A DNA stretch of 64,000 nt from Abelmoschus esculentus (GCA_035048815.1 JAUCBN010000006.1:19731001-19795000); one strand, 5' to 3'. Counted from the first letter of the stretch, positions 12,933-25,936 are shown. Program-made: numbers and translations. Notes: generated by a model from the sequence alone, not told the origin.

Positions 12933-13726
12933 TCATCCCATGGCATATTTCTGGATCCAGCTCCGAGTTGTAGATTCATACTTGAACTTGTCGGTTTTGA
13001 ACATCCTAGCAATCTCCGGTACCAGCAGATCGTCTGGGTTTGGGTCCGTTAGCAGTGAACATATCGACAGTAAAACCTGCAGGTCCAATGCATTTTCATT
13101 AGTTTTTATGACTTCATTTTTCCTCTTGTTCCACCATTTTGATCTTTTGATTTCATATTATGGATCCAAGCTTTACTATACCATAGATATGGATGAGAGC
13201 CGGACTCCATTGTTCTTTGAGTATGTCTAAGCAAATGTTGCCATTGCTGTTTATGTTCGGGTGGAAAACCTTGGTCCTGAAGGCAACCCCTGAACAACGC
13301 AGTTTGGTGAATATATTAAACAGACATGTTAATGAATTAAGATGCCGAAGCAGACCCGTCAATTCTGATCCGAATTCAATCATCAAAGATCAATACCTTG
13401 AAGTGGTCCAATTCAAATATTTTTCGAGTATTAGGGATGGATGGTACCTTGGTGGTTTAAAAGGATAATCAGGAGGGAAATGGATGGTCACAAGGAAAAC
13501 ACCACCAGCATATGGACTATCATTTGGACTCATAATGGTTGCTTGCCAATGGAACATATTTTCACCCACAGGACCTGCATAACACGAATCGTTTACCTTG
13601 CAAACAACAAAGAATGGAAAACTTGTGGACAACAGATTCATTTTTGTAACTCTAACCTGCACTGCACAAAGCCGGAGGATCTCTCTGCAAGTCCTTCAGC
13701 TCCTTCTGTACTCTTTTTGACGCCAT
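12933..13726 (-). pseudogene. Ubiquitin-conjugating enzyme E2 pseudogene (UBC8/UBC10 group)
   Basis: On the minus strand four exon-like blocks cover a whole class-I E2. They are 13657-13726 (MASKRVQKELKDLQRDPP...), 13448-13574 (GPVGENMFHWQATIM... to the PPDYPFKPP motif), about 13175-13280 (VAFRTKVFHPNINSNG, with the catalytic cysteine in NGNICLDIL) and 12933-13076 (VLLSICSLLTDPNPDD... to KYAMG and stop). Intron 1 and the last acceptor are canonical. Exon 2 lacks one base before its donor (AAG reduced to AG). The exon 3 acceptor has drifted, leaving two extra G's before GTTGCC. One extra T interrupts the codons after SPAL. The three shifts do not cancel, so no full-length E2 can be made. The introns are retained, so this is a decayed gene copy, not a retrocopy. 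It lies downstream of the ROP gene on the same strand. Confidence 0.85.
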
Positions 13727-13729
13727 TAA

Positions 13730-14600
13730 GAAATGAGAACAACAACCGTCTTTGGAGAACTTCAAGAGGGGGAAGATAAATGATTTAATGGAGGAATTGC
13801 AAAATGTCTGGTCCGCCCACATTCTTGCCATGTTGATCAAAGTGGACAGAGCATATACTCGAGAGTGAAAAAGCTGGTATTCTAGAGGCGTGGGAGTTCA
13901 TATCAACCCTCGGATGCTCGAGTCCACAAATAACGAACAGAGAAGATATTGTTGGCATCTCGTGTGTAAGATAAAGATGCCATCTCTAATGTATCTTTCT
14001 CACACTCTGTAAAGAGAAATCATTTGGTTCCAAATTCTTATAATCTTTTCTCAGAAATTGACTAATCATCTCTTTGATTCATGCATCTATTTTTACAGTT
14101 TGACATCTTTCCAGAAGTGAAAGATGGCATCTCAACGTGTTCCGTACCATATTAGAAGCATGAAGTTCATCAACCAACTAGACTAAACACGAGGTCCATA
14201 ACAGAACGGAGGTAATCAGGTAAGCAAAATCGGTCGGTGATTAAATCGAAAACCATAAATATAATATTAGAAGCTCCTTAGGATCAGATTACATCACAAA
14301 GATACAAGAGGAAACAATCCGGTGGTTCTTACAAATAGTTCTTTCTCATGTTTCAGTTAATATATCAAGCATATATGTAAAACCCAAATTCAAGACATAA
14401 AGGGTCATTAACTTACAACTTCAAAAGACAATCCCAGGAGAGAATGAAAAGAAAGTTCCCTAGCCCTGTTAGTTCAGACTACATACCAAAAGGAGCCATT
14501 TTCTCAAGGTGAGAAAGAGATAATTGACATGGTGAGAGACTAACAGATTTTTATGTGGCTAAATGGGTCACGGTATCCACTCCGGCATCCATAACTGTTT
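13730..14600. other. Spacer between the E2 pseudogene and the ROP gene
   Basis: No coding region is supported. The right part, roughly 14250-14610, is expected to be the 3' untranslated region of the minus-strand ROP gene. The left part is the former promoter side of the E2 pseudogene. Confidence 0.5.
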
Positions 14601-14612
14601 TTCATGGTGTGA

Positions 14613-17600
14613 TCACAATATCGAGCAGGCCTTTTGTGCCTTTCTCTTCTTTTTCTTCTTCTGCTTTGGTGGCTGGAGAACCACTTTGATGGCTGCATCA
14701 AAGACCGCTTTCACGTTCTGCAGTAATTACATAAATCACTCTCGTGAATCCAAAGCAAATAAATTACCCCGATTGACATGAACAATGTCCATACCTGCTG
14801 TGTCTTTGAACTACACTCAATGTAAACTGGCGCTCCAATTAGCTTTCTCAGTTCCTCCCCCTTTCAAAAGGTAAAGAAAATAGTCAAAATTAGGATTTGA
14901 TATCATTGAATATCAACAAAAATGGCATTCGTGAACAAATATCAGCAAGGGGAGACAATTGAGTACCTGAGCTGTGGTGATAGGAACGGCACCAGGGTGA
15001 TCTACGAAGAACTGCTTATCTTCCCGAAGATCTGGATAAAGAAGTGTAACAGCTGTTAATAAATCATACACTGACAACTTTTAAGGCAAATTTAGCAGTT
15101 GTTGATGCCATAACTACTTTTGAAGATTGTTCCATAAGATCTTCCCCAGAATATTAGTAAACATTGAGACAAGAAATGGTTTGGTTCACATCAACTTTAA
15201 TATAATTCTCATTAGTAAAAGCATATGTTTCCACTAGCAGTTGCTTCATTCCATTGTTTATTATTCATCTGCCATGGGATTAGTATTTTTTTTTCTCAAA
15301 ATTTATTACGATTCATTTCTTCATGATTAATGATTCAAACTGCAGTTTAACTAGCTCAGAATAGTGAGATAGTCATACACAATTCCAGGGAAATAACATA
15401 TAGTAGTCCTCAGTTTAGAAATTTTGGGATTTTTTTTCTTTCCCTTTTACTTCAAACTTCTTCCACTATGATGAGGAATATTACATTCGGTTCATATTCT
15501 ACTTTTATTATAGGTTTGGTCCACATCAACTTTAATATAATTCTCAAAGACTAGTTTAAAACCAGTAAATGGTGGTCCCAAACAGATATTTAATCTTGCT
15601 TGGTCCCGGAGTTGGTAAGGGTAGGAAGACATAATAGCATCTACTTTATTCCACATGCTTCTAATATATAGAAAAAGATTACATTTGATGACTCATTAAG
15701 AGAAAAAATTTAGTTTTGCACCACTAAGCTAGTAAGTATCCGGCCCCCAAAATTATCCTTTTAAAGCATTCTTTCAAATGACAAGAAAACATACTACACG
15801 AAGTCAGAACAGGCATATTGGTTTCAAGTTTTTGCAACAAAGAAACTTTCTCCTTTTTTTGGAAGACGAGACTAACATCAACTAATTTAGATTAAAAAAA
15901 GATAGCAGGGGTAAATATTGAAAGAAAACGGCAATAGTTATAAAGGTTATGGTAGGACTAAAGTAATTGAACCGTAAAAGATCTGATTGCTTTTTTAACA
16001 AGAAAACTGAAAGAAAATGGTAATAGTTAAAGGTTATCGTAGGTTTGTCAAGAAAAATCTTGCAACCAAAAACCTATCATAAAGAAAATAGACTCATTTA
16101 CTAGGCACAGGTAAATTCTCAGGAGGTGTCATCTAAGGTACTACACTACTTCAGCCTTACATGTAACATATTATATGAAAAGAAAATAATTATTGCACTA
16201 AGAACTGATTGAAAGGAACAGATCAAGAAATTTGAATGTATAAAAAAAATTGGAGTAGAATCTAACCAAGCTTAGTTCCAACAAGTATAATTGGAACACC
16301 AGGTGCATAATGCCTCAACTCCGGAATCCACTGAGAAATTGACAAAGAGAATGCATTAGCTGCCAAAGCAATCGAAAGTATCTTATTCAAAAACCAATGA
16401 AAAGTTTCTAATAAATAATAATCTTACTTTCTTAGCAACATTTTCGTAGCTGGCTTTGCTAATGAGAGAGAACGCCAACAAGAAGACATCAGCCCCTCGA
16501 TAGCTCAAAGGTCTTAATCTATTGTAATCTTCCTGGCCTGTTCCATTACCAAAGAATAAACAATATAATCAAACCTACCACAACAAACACTCTAAGATAT
16601 TAATAAGGAAAGTTTACAGAATTGAAACATACCAGCAGTATCCCACAATCCCAGATTAACAGTGTTCCCATCCACGACCACGTTTGCACTAAAGTTGTCA
16701 AAGACGGTCGGAACATAATCCTATTTCACAAAACATCAGAGGGCGTGGGGAAAATGTTATTATCAACATCTCCAAAACACATCTGAAAACAATCATAACA
16801 ATGAAGCAAGAACTAGACAATAGTGACTACAATATCATCAATAAACTCTATATGAGGTTAGATTTATGAAAAGCTGAAAATTCTACAACATTTTTCTTAT
16901 GCCAATGAAAAGGAGAAAAAAGAAAACCCAATATTATGACCATCTATGTCACTTCAACTCTTTATTTCCGGCATACTACCAGACACAATTTTGGACATGG
17001 GCAACCTCCAAATACAAGAAAAAACATTGACCGGGGTATTTGACACTCACACTCTTAACACTCTAACATAGATAGAGATCACCCAAGATTCACAATAATG
17101 AAAGCATCAGCAACAATTTCAGATATAGCAATTTGATTTCTGTTCCCTCCAGCAGAGAAAGGGGAATAGCAAGATATAAGATTTTCCACTTTTAACTTTA
17201 ACTCTCTAATTGAAATGAAAAACTACAATAATAAGCATCTTTTTTCCCAATTAATACGGTAAACTGCAAAAGGCAATAAAATTTCTGCAAGTTTTTGTAA
17301 CAACAAACCCTAAGAAATTGCTCACATGAAAACAAAACGTGAAGAATGATTCAATAATTCAGTAAGATATTCTGTACCGATTTCAAGATTCCAAAGATAA
17401 GTACATCCAAAAGGTAAAAAAAGAAACATATACCCAATAAAAAAGGCAACTTTCTCAAAAGCCACATTGACCACAAGAAACCAGTGTAGTTTATGCTTGG
17501 TGGCCAAGAAAATTGGGGAAACAGAAAAGGGGGGCAAAACATGAAAATCAAAGTAAAGGTCCGGTCAAGTTTATTTCGATTCCCCATATTTTCAAAGGGA

Positions 17601-17738
17601 CCAAACAAAAAAAGGGTTAGTCTGTATTTTTAAACTTACAGTCGGGAAAGTATTGCTGGTGTAGGAGATGAGCATGCAAGTCTTGCCGACGGCACCGTCA
17701 CCAACGGTGACGCATTTGATGAACCTCGATACACTCAT
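14613..17738 (-). CDS. Rac/ROP small GTPase, type I (cotton RAC9-like)
   Basis: Seven exons on the minus strand: 17640-17738, 16633-16720, 16428-16537, 16267-16330, 14967-15031, 14795-14860 and 14613-14717. All introns have GT-AG ends, and the exons join in frame into 198 residues. It is a plant Rho GTPase, a membrane-bound switch that directs actin, vesicle traffic, NADPH oxidase and polar growth. Visible motifs are the P-loop GDGAVGKT (13-20), effector loop YVPTVFDNF (35-43), DTAGQ (60-64), TKLD (118-121) and CSSK (158-161). A polybasic KKKKKRK tail is followed by CSIL (195-198). C-x-x-L predicts geranylgeranylation, hence a type-I ROP. As I recall it, the C-terminal 30 residues match cotton RAC9. 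The intron pattern is that of plant ROP genes. No damaging change is seen. Confidence 0.95.
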
Positions 17739-17883
17739 CTTGAGGCACGCGGAACAGGCAAAAGTGTAGTGATTTCAGAGCTGCCCCTCTCCCTCCGCCC
17801 CTCGGCTATCTCTTTCTCTAATTCTTGTCCAAAACAGTAGAAAAAAAACAAAGCAAAATCTAGCTAATGTTGTTTTTTCTTGG

Positions 17884-17890
17884 TTTATAT
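17884..17890 (-). promoter_or_regulatory. TATA box and CT-rich leader of the ROP gene
   Basis: ATATAAA on the minus strand lies about 150 bp upstream of the ATG at 17738. It is preceded by a pyrimidine-rich run (TTCCTCTCTCTC), a common feature of plant housekeeping promoters. Confidence 0.4.
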
Positions 17891-17899
17891 TGAGTTTTG

Positions 17900-18885
17900 A
17901 GAGAGAGGAAGATGATGATGGAGTACTAAGTAAAATGGGAGGAAATCAAAGACATTTTCATGAAGAAAGAGAGAATAATTAGGGGAAAGGAAAGTAAAGA
18001 CAGCTCTTCGACAGCTATCTGCTTACATCTACAACTTGAATACATTTTCCATAAAACAAAAATATTGCTATTATTTTATCTTTTTCCCCAAGGAAAAACT
18101 TCATATGCTTATTTATTTAAGGTACGGCAGTATGTTTTTTATATAAATTTAATTAAAATTAAGATTAAATTAATAAAAGTATATATTAATAATTTAAATA
18201 AAATGTTTTAATCTCGAATAGTGATATAATTATAATTTTTTAAATTTATTTCATTTATTGTTTTTATAATATTTTTTCGATTCTTTAAAGATTTCTCATG
18301 ATTGATATGAATTTAACTACATCGTACATATGGTAATGTTCCAAATTTTTGAGCCAAAAGATTAGTGTCACACTTGAAAATAGACAAGGAATATTAATCT
18401 CACATTAAAAAAAATAAGAGCTTTAGATATATATATAATAACATTGTACATCCTATTAGACATATCTTTTAGGATAGGGTAATAACCCCGTGACATTAGC
18501 GTTGACCTCAACCTTGGGCTTTAAGTTTTAGAGAGTAATCTCATGCCAATAGTTGAAGACAAAGGCAAGTCGAATTCAGAAGCGAAACTAAGACTTTAAG
18601 GACCATTTTGTAATTTTTCATTTATTAAGTGTTGTCTTGTTTGCTAATTTTCTAACTCATATTATTCCATTTTCAAGTTAACGAGTCACTTCCGACTTAA
18701 AGTTATCCATTGATTACATTCAATGAGGTATATCAAATAAAGTGAAACATAATTCAATTTTTAAGAGAAATAACAATTCAGTAACAGATAGAAACCAAAT
18801 GAATCTAAAATCAATTAAGATGACAGATTTCTTGGTTAGTTCTGCTTTAATATCGTCATTATATTTTGAAATTGTTTTTAAAGAT
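17900..18885. other. Intergenic spacer
   Basis: ROP promoter-side DNA followed by A+T-rich sequence. About 18360-18560 contains 'AATCTCACATT' and 'GACCTCAACCTTGGGC' words typical of dispersed plant repeats. No gene is supported. Confidence 0.5.
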
Positions 18886-20513
18886 TCTGATATGTTGCTT
18901 CTCTCTCAGGTTCTCTTCGTTCTCTCTCAACTTCTTTAGCTTCCATCTCTGCTTGGAATTGAGTTAATTGTTATTTTAAACGCTGAACTTCTGCTTGAGA
19001 AGACTGACTTTGTAATGGCATGTACCGAGATGAGTTTGATCTAAAATATTTAGTTGGTGTCACGAATGAGCCTTGCAGCGCATTCGATCATATCTTTTAG
19101 GACCCAAAACTTCAGCAAAAACTTAATTCTCGATATCAAATATATTAACAAAAACATCAGTTGAAGCCGTAACTTTCATCTCTGTCCTTTCTTCCTTCAT
19201 TTTCGTCTGATAATCATTTATGAAAAATAATAAATAAAAACATTATTTACAACATAATACAAATTTAAGAGCAATAAATATACCAGAATTTCTTCAGCTT
19301 CAGGATTCATTAGAGAGCCCTCATTTTTAGTGTGAGTAATGTCGAATAGCTTTACCCGTCCAATGCTAGAACCAGCCGTCACAAGCTACAAAATATAATA
19401 AACATGAATATTAACTTTAATGTAATACAAGTAGAAATAATATTTTTAAAAAATAATACATCTTCATTAGCTATGCGAGCAAAGCTCTTCGTCCCTGCTG
19501 TGTGAGTAAATTTTTGTTTTTGTCTACTAGTAACTCATACGCGCGCTCTTTCCTGTTTAATTTCTAATTTTTATTACATTAAAAGTTGAAATTCTAATAA
19601 TATAATGTTATTTTACAAATTGTAGATGTTGTTGAACTCCAAAACCTGAATGCTAGAACCAGTCGTCACAAGCTACAAAATATAATACTAGTAACTCCAA
19701 AACCGTAGTATTCCTAGGGGAGCATTTTGAAATTTCTCCTAAAGGCTCAGATCGTTATTGAAATGTCTTCTTCAAGAAGCTCTTATGGTCTCTTCATTTC
19801 TTTCCTAAGACATGCTTCACATAATTATCCGACAAGATCAAGAGCTTGGTTTTTGTTACTATAATAATATTATTACCTTAACAAGATCAAGAGCTTGGTT
19901 TTTGTTATTATTTGGCATCTTATGTCATGACTCATAATTGATTGGCAAAATTGAAACATTGCGTGCAACAATGCCTAAATAATTTGCCAAAACACCTGTT
20001 TTTGCCCCAATAGGTTAGCCAATATCATTTCTTGAAACTTTACACGTTCTCCAACAGGGAGATCGTATAATTTCGTCAAAGTCGGCATCCCTCTAGTCTT
20101 CCGCCTTCTATCATTTCCACCTATATATCAAATATATCAAGTCAGAACTTATAAAAATAATTTCAACAATAACAAATAGGTGTGATTCAAATAAAGTTTT
20201 AAAAAATACCTTCTATTCCTATATTTTCAACCGTTTCAGGAACTTGTGAAGATTCAAAATCAGACAACTCATCTTATATGTTCACACTTTTGCGGAATTT
20301 GTTTAAAAACACCGCAAATACACAATCAGTCGCAGTGTTTTTAAAACAAAACGCCACTGTACTAGGGGTGATTACGGTGTTTTTAGTTGAAACGCCACTG
20401 ATATTAAATTTTTGCAACGTTTTTATAAAAACGCCACTATAATGCGATTTGTTGTGACATTTATTATAAAAACGCCACTGAAAATACCGCTATAGAACTG
20501 TTTTGCTGTAGTA
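18886..20513 (-). mobile_element. Degenerate CACTA (En/Spm) transposon
   Basis: Read on the minus strand, the element starts at 20513 with TACTACAGCAAAACAG, a one-base variant of the CACTACAGC terminus. The next 170 bp hold four or more copies of the sub-terminal word AGTGGCGTTT (near 20350, 20390, 20430 and 20470), which bind TNPA-like proteins in this superfamily. Internal DNA carries transposase remnants (next entry). No matching 3' terminus was found, so the element is probably truncated at about 18.9 kb. Confidence 0.75.
18890..20275 (-). pseudogene. Plant transposase (Ptta/En/Spm, Transposase_24-like) relic
   Basis: Scattered minus-strand fragments fit the C-terminal accessory protein of CACTA elements. 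They include DELSDFESSQVPETVENIG (about 20270-20215), RRRKTRGMPTLTKLYDLP and GERVKFQEMILANLLG (about 20110-20010). Further on are FDITHTKNEGSLMNPEAEE (about 19345-19290), EVLGPKRYDRMR next to a frame-shifted SFVTPTKYF (about 19110-19040), and QAEMEAKEVERERRE (about 18955-18905). The pieces lie in different frames and are cut by stops such as the TAA near 18980. It is a dead copy. Confidence 0.7.
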
Positions 20514-20519
20514 CCTAAA

Positions 20520-21340
20520 TCAGGTAGTAGCTTTTGCTGTTCACATTGTGCATATGATTTTTTTGGTAAAGTTTTAATTAGGCATAATCCTTCCACGTTA
20601 ATAAATAGAAGTATATTGAGCACTTAAATAATATTCTATTCCGTATGCTTATATGTAAGATAGCAATAAAATGTTAATTAAATTAAATTCAATCGATTTT
20701 AAAAATAAACTATTTATTCATTGTATTATGACCTTTTAAGTTCATATTCTTATAATCTATGATTGATGTTTGAAGTCCAATAAAAGATGTTAAGGACATG
20801 CTTATAATACACGAATAATAGAAATATGATTTTCTCTCGATATTGGGTTCTATAATTCTTTTCGGTCTTACTACAAAATTTATAGTTTTACGATATAAAT
20901 TAAATTATACTTATTAAAAATCTAACATAAAAGATATTTTAAACGCGAAAAATTTATATTTAGACTTCAAACCTTATATAAATTTAAATTCTAGCAAAAG
21001 AAATTAAGTATTCCTTTACTTTGTAATAAAATAAATGTTAGATAACCACATTTACATGCATGAACATGTTGTATTCAATTACAACCCTGCCAACATTCAA
21101 AACAAAGCACACTATTCTCGAGAAAAAATCGCAGAACCACTAGCGTTCAAAGGCTAGAAACAGTTCACGTTGCGTAACACCAACAATATAAATGGCTGAC
21201 ATTATGTTCGTGGTTAGATGAGCTTCTTCATTTTCCAAGGCCAAGCTAAAGAGGCTCCCAATAAAAAGCTAGGCTTGTTAAATTTTTATCATAATCCCAA
21301 CCCCACGTCGAAGAATTAAGCTTTTTCACCTGGCATAAGC
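20520..21340. other. Promoter side of the beta-galactosidase gene
   Basis: A+T-rich to about 21050, then less so. No gene is supported. 21100-21340 is the likely proximal promoter and leader of the GH35 gene; I see no convincing TATA box. Confidence 0.45.
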
Positions 21341-21344
21341 CACA

Positions 21345-24300
21345 ATGGTGAAACCCGACTGTATACTCTCCACATTCTTCCTCTCCACATTGTTGTTGGT
21401 CGCTTATTGCACCACGGATGTTGGAAAAGCCGAGGCGGAGAACGAAGACGACAACTCTAAGGTTGACGGTCATGCGGCGAGTAAGAGCGTGACATACGAC
21501 GCCAGGTCTTTGATCATCAATGGCAAACGGGAGATTCTGTTTTCTGGAGCTATTCATTACCCCCGAAGCACCCCTGACATGTGGCCGGACCTAATTCAAA
21601 AGTCTAAGAAGGGAGGAATCAACACGATCGAGACGTACTTTTTTGGAACGCGCATGAACCGGTTCAGGGTCAGTTCAACTTTGAAGGACAATATGACTTG
21701 GTGAAGTTCATCAAGTTGATTCATCAGAACAATATGTTTGCAGTCCTTAGGCTGGGACCTTTTGTCCAGGCTGAATGGAACCACGGGTAATCATGATTCG
21801 AAGTTTCTAACCTTTCCCAAATTCTTTTTTTTCAATGTTCTTATTGAAATGAATTTTCTTTTTTCACTCTAAAAAAATCTCCAGAGGATTACCATATTGG
21901 CTAAAAGAGATCCCCAACATTATATTCCGATCTGACAATGAACCTTACAAGGTACAGGAGCCTTTTCCCAAGTGTAAACGAAAATATTAGTACAAGATTT
22001 CGTAGATGACGAGAGATTGAATATGTGCAGGAACACATGCAAAGGTTTGTCACCGTAATTGTCAACAAAATGAAGGAGGAGAAGTTGTTTGCACCACAAG
22101 GAGGACCTATCGTTTTAGCACAGATAGAGAACGAATACAACACGATTCAGCTAGCATACCGAGAAAAAGGCGATAGCTACGTTCAATGGGCTGCAAAAAT
22201 GGCGCTTAGCTTGGATGTGCAAATTCCATGGATCATGTGCAAGCAGAAAGATGCCCCAGATCCCGTTGTCAGTTCTGATTTTTTTAAGAACTGAAAATAA
22301 AATGGAAAATAAAGTAGTAATACGTATACACGTGGTTCTGCAGATCAATACATGCAATGGAAGACACTGTGGAGATACTTTCAGTGGTCCAAATAAGCCC
22401 AACAAGCCCTCATTATGGACTGAGAACTGGACGACACAGTAAGTCATTGTAATTTATACGAACATATTTAAAGGGCGATTCGAGTCCGTCGGTATGTATT
22501 GGCTAATGTTGTAGTTGTTTCTTGGTTCAGGTTTAGAGTATTCGGGGATCCTCCATCCCAAAGATCAGCTGAAGATTTGTCATACTCGGTTGCCCGTTTC
22601 ATCTCCAAGAATGGAAGCATGGTTAACTACTATATGTACCATGGTGGCACGAACTTTGGCAGAACGAGCTCTTCATTTACATCGACTCGCTACTATGACG
22701 AAGCCCCTCTCGATGAATTCGGTAGGATTAAGAATATATATATATAGCTAAACGAAGAATCAACTCTCACATGTTCTTGCTATAGGTCTTTTAAGGGAAC
22801 CAAAGTGGGGTCATCTCAAGGATGTTCATAAGTCCTTGAATTTGGGCAAGAGGGCTCTACTTTGGGGGACTCCTACTGTTGAAAAGTTAGGTCCAGATCT
22901 GGAGGTAAGCATGCGTTTATATAGATTAATCTAATGGATTTTTGGTCCGGGAAATCGATATCAGTTTAATGTGCAATATAGTCTATAGTGTGGCAGAAAC
23001 CTGGAACTCCGGTGTGTGCAGCTTTCTTGGCCAACAACAACACTCAGCAACCCCAAGCAATGAATTTCAGGGGGCAACAATATCGCCTGCCGCCTCGTTC
23101 CATTAGTATCCTCCCTGACTGCAAGACTGTGGTTTTCAACACTAACCAGGTAAACCGAATTCTATAAGCTCCAAACCTTTAAGCTTTACTTTCACTTCAA
23201 GTAACTTATCTTCCATGCTTCACACAGATCATATCTCAACATAACTCGAGAAAATTTGTGAGATCAGAAATTGCAAACAAGAACTTCAACTGGGAGATGT
23301 ATAGGGAAGTCCCTCCTACCGAAGCCGCAATGAAGTCCCCTGGGCCACAGGAGCATTGGATATTGAGCAAAGATACAACCGACTACGTATGGTTCATGGC
23401 TAAACTTAAACTGGAAGCTCGTGACTTGCCGATTAAGAAAGATGTTATCTCTACTCTACGAGTTGCAAGTGAGGGACATGGAGTCTATGCGTTTATTAAT
23501 GGTGAATACATCGGCACTGGACACGGAAGCAAAGTCGAGAAGAACTTTGTTTTCCAGAAACCTGCACCTTTCAAGGAAGGGACTAACTATATAGCACTCT
23601 TGAGCTTCGTGGTCGGACTTCCCGACAGTGGAGCCTACATGGAACACAGATATGCCGGGCCTCGTTCTATCACTATCCTTGGTCTGAACACTGGTACACT
23701 CGACATAACCGATAATGGTTGGAGCCATCAGGTTGGAGTTGTTGGAGAAAAGAAGAAAATATTTACCGAAGAAGGCTCCAAGTCTGTTAAGTGGAGCAAG
23801 CCTGACCAAGGAGGACCCATTACATGGTACAAGGGAAGTTTTGATGCACCAGAAGGCAACAATCCGGTTCTCATTACAATGGATGGTATGGGGAAAGGTA
23901 TGGTGTGGATCAATGGCAACAACATTGGCAGATATTGGGTGTCTTATCTATCTCCTCTAAAAACCCCGACTCAAGTCGAGTATGTAAACCCTGAACCGTT
24001 CATAGAACAGTCTTGGCTAGACGGAAACTAAGGTTGTTTTGTTTTGTAATTTCAGATACCATATCCCACGATCATTCTTGAAGCCAAAGGACAACCTGAT
24101 TGTTATCTTTGAAGAAGAACAAGGCATCCCTAAAGCTGTCTACATATCAACAGCTAATAGGGACACCATCTGCAGTGTCATGGGAGAACATTACCCACCA
24201 TCTCCGAGATGGTTCGAGAACAAAGGCGGCATCGTCCGACCCCTAGTGAATGACTTGAAACCAAAGGCTGAACTGACATGTCCGGACCAGAAGAAGATCA

Positions 24301-24524
24301 CGACAGTCGAGTTTGCCAGTTTCGGTGATCCTTTCGGAAGCTGCGGATCCTACATTCAAGGTAACTGCACCGCTCCCGCCTCTAAGCAAGTCGTTGAGAA
24401 GCTGTGCTTGGGGAAAACCACCTGCAAAATTCCGGTAGAGGCAGTGGAATTCGGTAACTTGAATGGTGCATGTGCTCCTAATGCACCCAAGACGTTGGCT
24501 GTCCAAGTAGTTTGTGGTAAATAA
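21345..24524 (+). pseudogene. GH35 beta-galactosidase, one frameshift in exon 1
   Basis: Nine exons: 21345-21786, 21885-21951, 22031-22267, 22344-22438, 22531-22721, 22786-22904, 22982-23149, 23228-23979 and 24056-24524. They total 2540 nt, one short of 847 codons. The missing base is a G between 21638 and 21639, where the family's Y-V-F-W-N-A-H-E-P block should read. As it stands the frame stops at 21702-21704 after 119 residues. Everything else is intact. There is a signal peptide at about 1-23 and the GAIHYPRSTPDMWP block. The acid/base glutamate is in AQIENEY and the nucleophile glutamate in LWTENWT. The C-terminal SUEL-type galactose-binding lectin domain has its cysteines, ending VQVVCGK. 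Family members release terminal beta-galactosyl residues from cell-wall galactans, arabinogalactan proteins and xyloglucan in the apoplast. Details such as HCGDTFSGPNKP and DPPSQRSAED resemble the pollen-expressed BGAL11/13/14 clade. Donors are canonical except GTCAGT after exon 3. It is a recent pseudogene or a sequencing error. Confidence 0.85.
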
Positions 24525-25936
24525 TAGGCTAGACATGAGTATAGCGAGAGAACTTCAATGGAAGCTTATGATATTTTCTCCTTTTTCTTGAGCTATAACA
24601 GTGCTAGGATAAGCCAATGTATTGTTAGTGCTCTCAGTTATTTATTAATTCCAATTTTGCAAATTCCATCCATAATTTACTATAGTATTACTATTTCATT
24701 TCTCCTTATTTTCTCGTCTTCCATAAAATAATAGTAATATTAATAATAATTTTAATTTGCATAAAAATCAATTAAGATGCCAATGTTAATCGTTTATTAT
24801 AATTTTATGTTGAAATATTTATTTCGTATAACTTTAGTGAAAATGTTTTAAAATTTAAGCTAAATTATAAAAATAATCCAAAAGTTCATTGTTTTGAAAA
24901 TGTACTTGAAATGCTTTTGATAGAGTTTTCGACTTGCATAAATGTTTTCAAACTTCATACACTCAACTCCCAATATAGATACCCAGACACTCGTAGCGGC
25001 ACGATCGTAAACGTATTAATGTTTTTTTTTTAATTTTTAGTAGTTATTTTATACCGATACACAAGAGCCTGTATCGATACTCGATAGCGCATACTAGTAT
25101 GACCTACATTAATTTTATGTAGCATTTTTTCTAAAGACTTGTACCAATATCGAGACCTCATGTATCGATGCTCACTACACTAAAAGTACATTTATTAATA
25201 AAAATAAAAGCCCATAATGACTCTAATCTACCTCTAACGATCAGTAATGATCATAAAATGATTAAAGGGTTTAAAAGACCTCTTCAAGCAACCATAGAAC
25301 AATAAAAACAATTACAAACATTCAATATATAAAGGAAGTGTTTTTGTGCTTGAATTTTCATTTTTCTTATAAAACATACTTATGTGCCTAATTATTATAT
25401 TTACAAAAATATTTTGATTTTGGATGAATGCTTAAATGTGAAACATGTCAGTCTAACCTTGTGATACTTTTTGTTTTTTTAATTTGTATCCTTCATCACA
25501 AAGTCAATGCACCCCTTTTTTTGTTGATTCAATTGATCGTATTCTAGCACAACAATTAAAATTACAGACTCATCGCCTTATCAGATTAACATCTTAGATT
25601 CGACTTTAGAAGTGTTAAATTTTTATACATTAATCGATTCAATGTCTCCATCCATCTATAAGCCTCTACACTTTAATGCTGTCAATTATTCTTATTGAAA
25701 GAATAGGATGATATTTTCATTCAACTTATGGATCACAAGCTTTAGAATATCATTGAAGATGACCTTACATTTCCACAAAAAGGTAAGAGATATTTTTATC
25801 ATCAAGTATAGAAAAATAAAAGAGTGATTAAGAAAGGAGACAAGTGTAACTCAACTTAAATGTCATGCATGTGCCCTTATGTGTTCTTGGTCTGAAAGAA
25901 TACTCAAAAGTCTCTATTTATACTAATGCTGAAAAT

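Noticed and set aside
13193..13779. Plus-strand frames of 91 and 112 codons
   Set aside because: They are the complements of the E2 pseudogene exons and match nothing in their own sense.
22982..22995. Alternative acceptor (CTATAG) for beta-galactosidase exon 7 at about 22988
   Set aside because: It would put the exon out of frame; the AG ending at 22981 keeps the frame and the VWQKPG block.
23971..23985. Donor at TCAA|GTCGAG for beta-galactosidase exon 8
   Set aside because: The GTATGT donor at 23980 restores frame with exon 9 (…VEYHIPRSF), so no second frameshift is needed.
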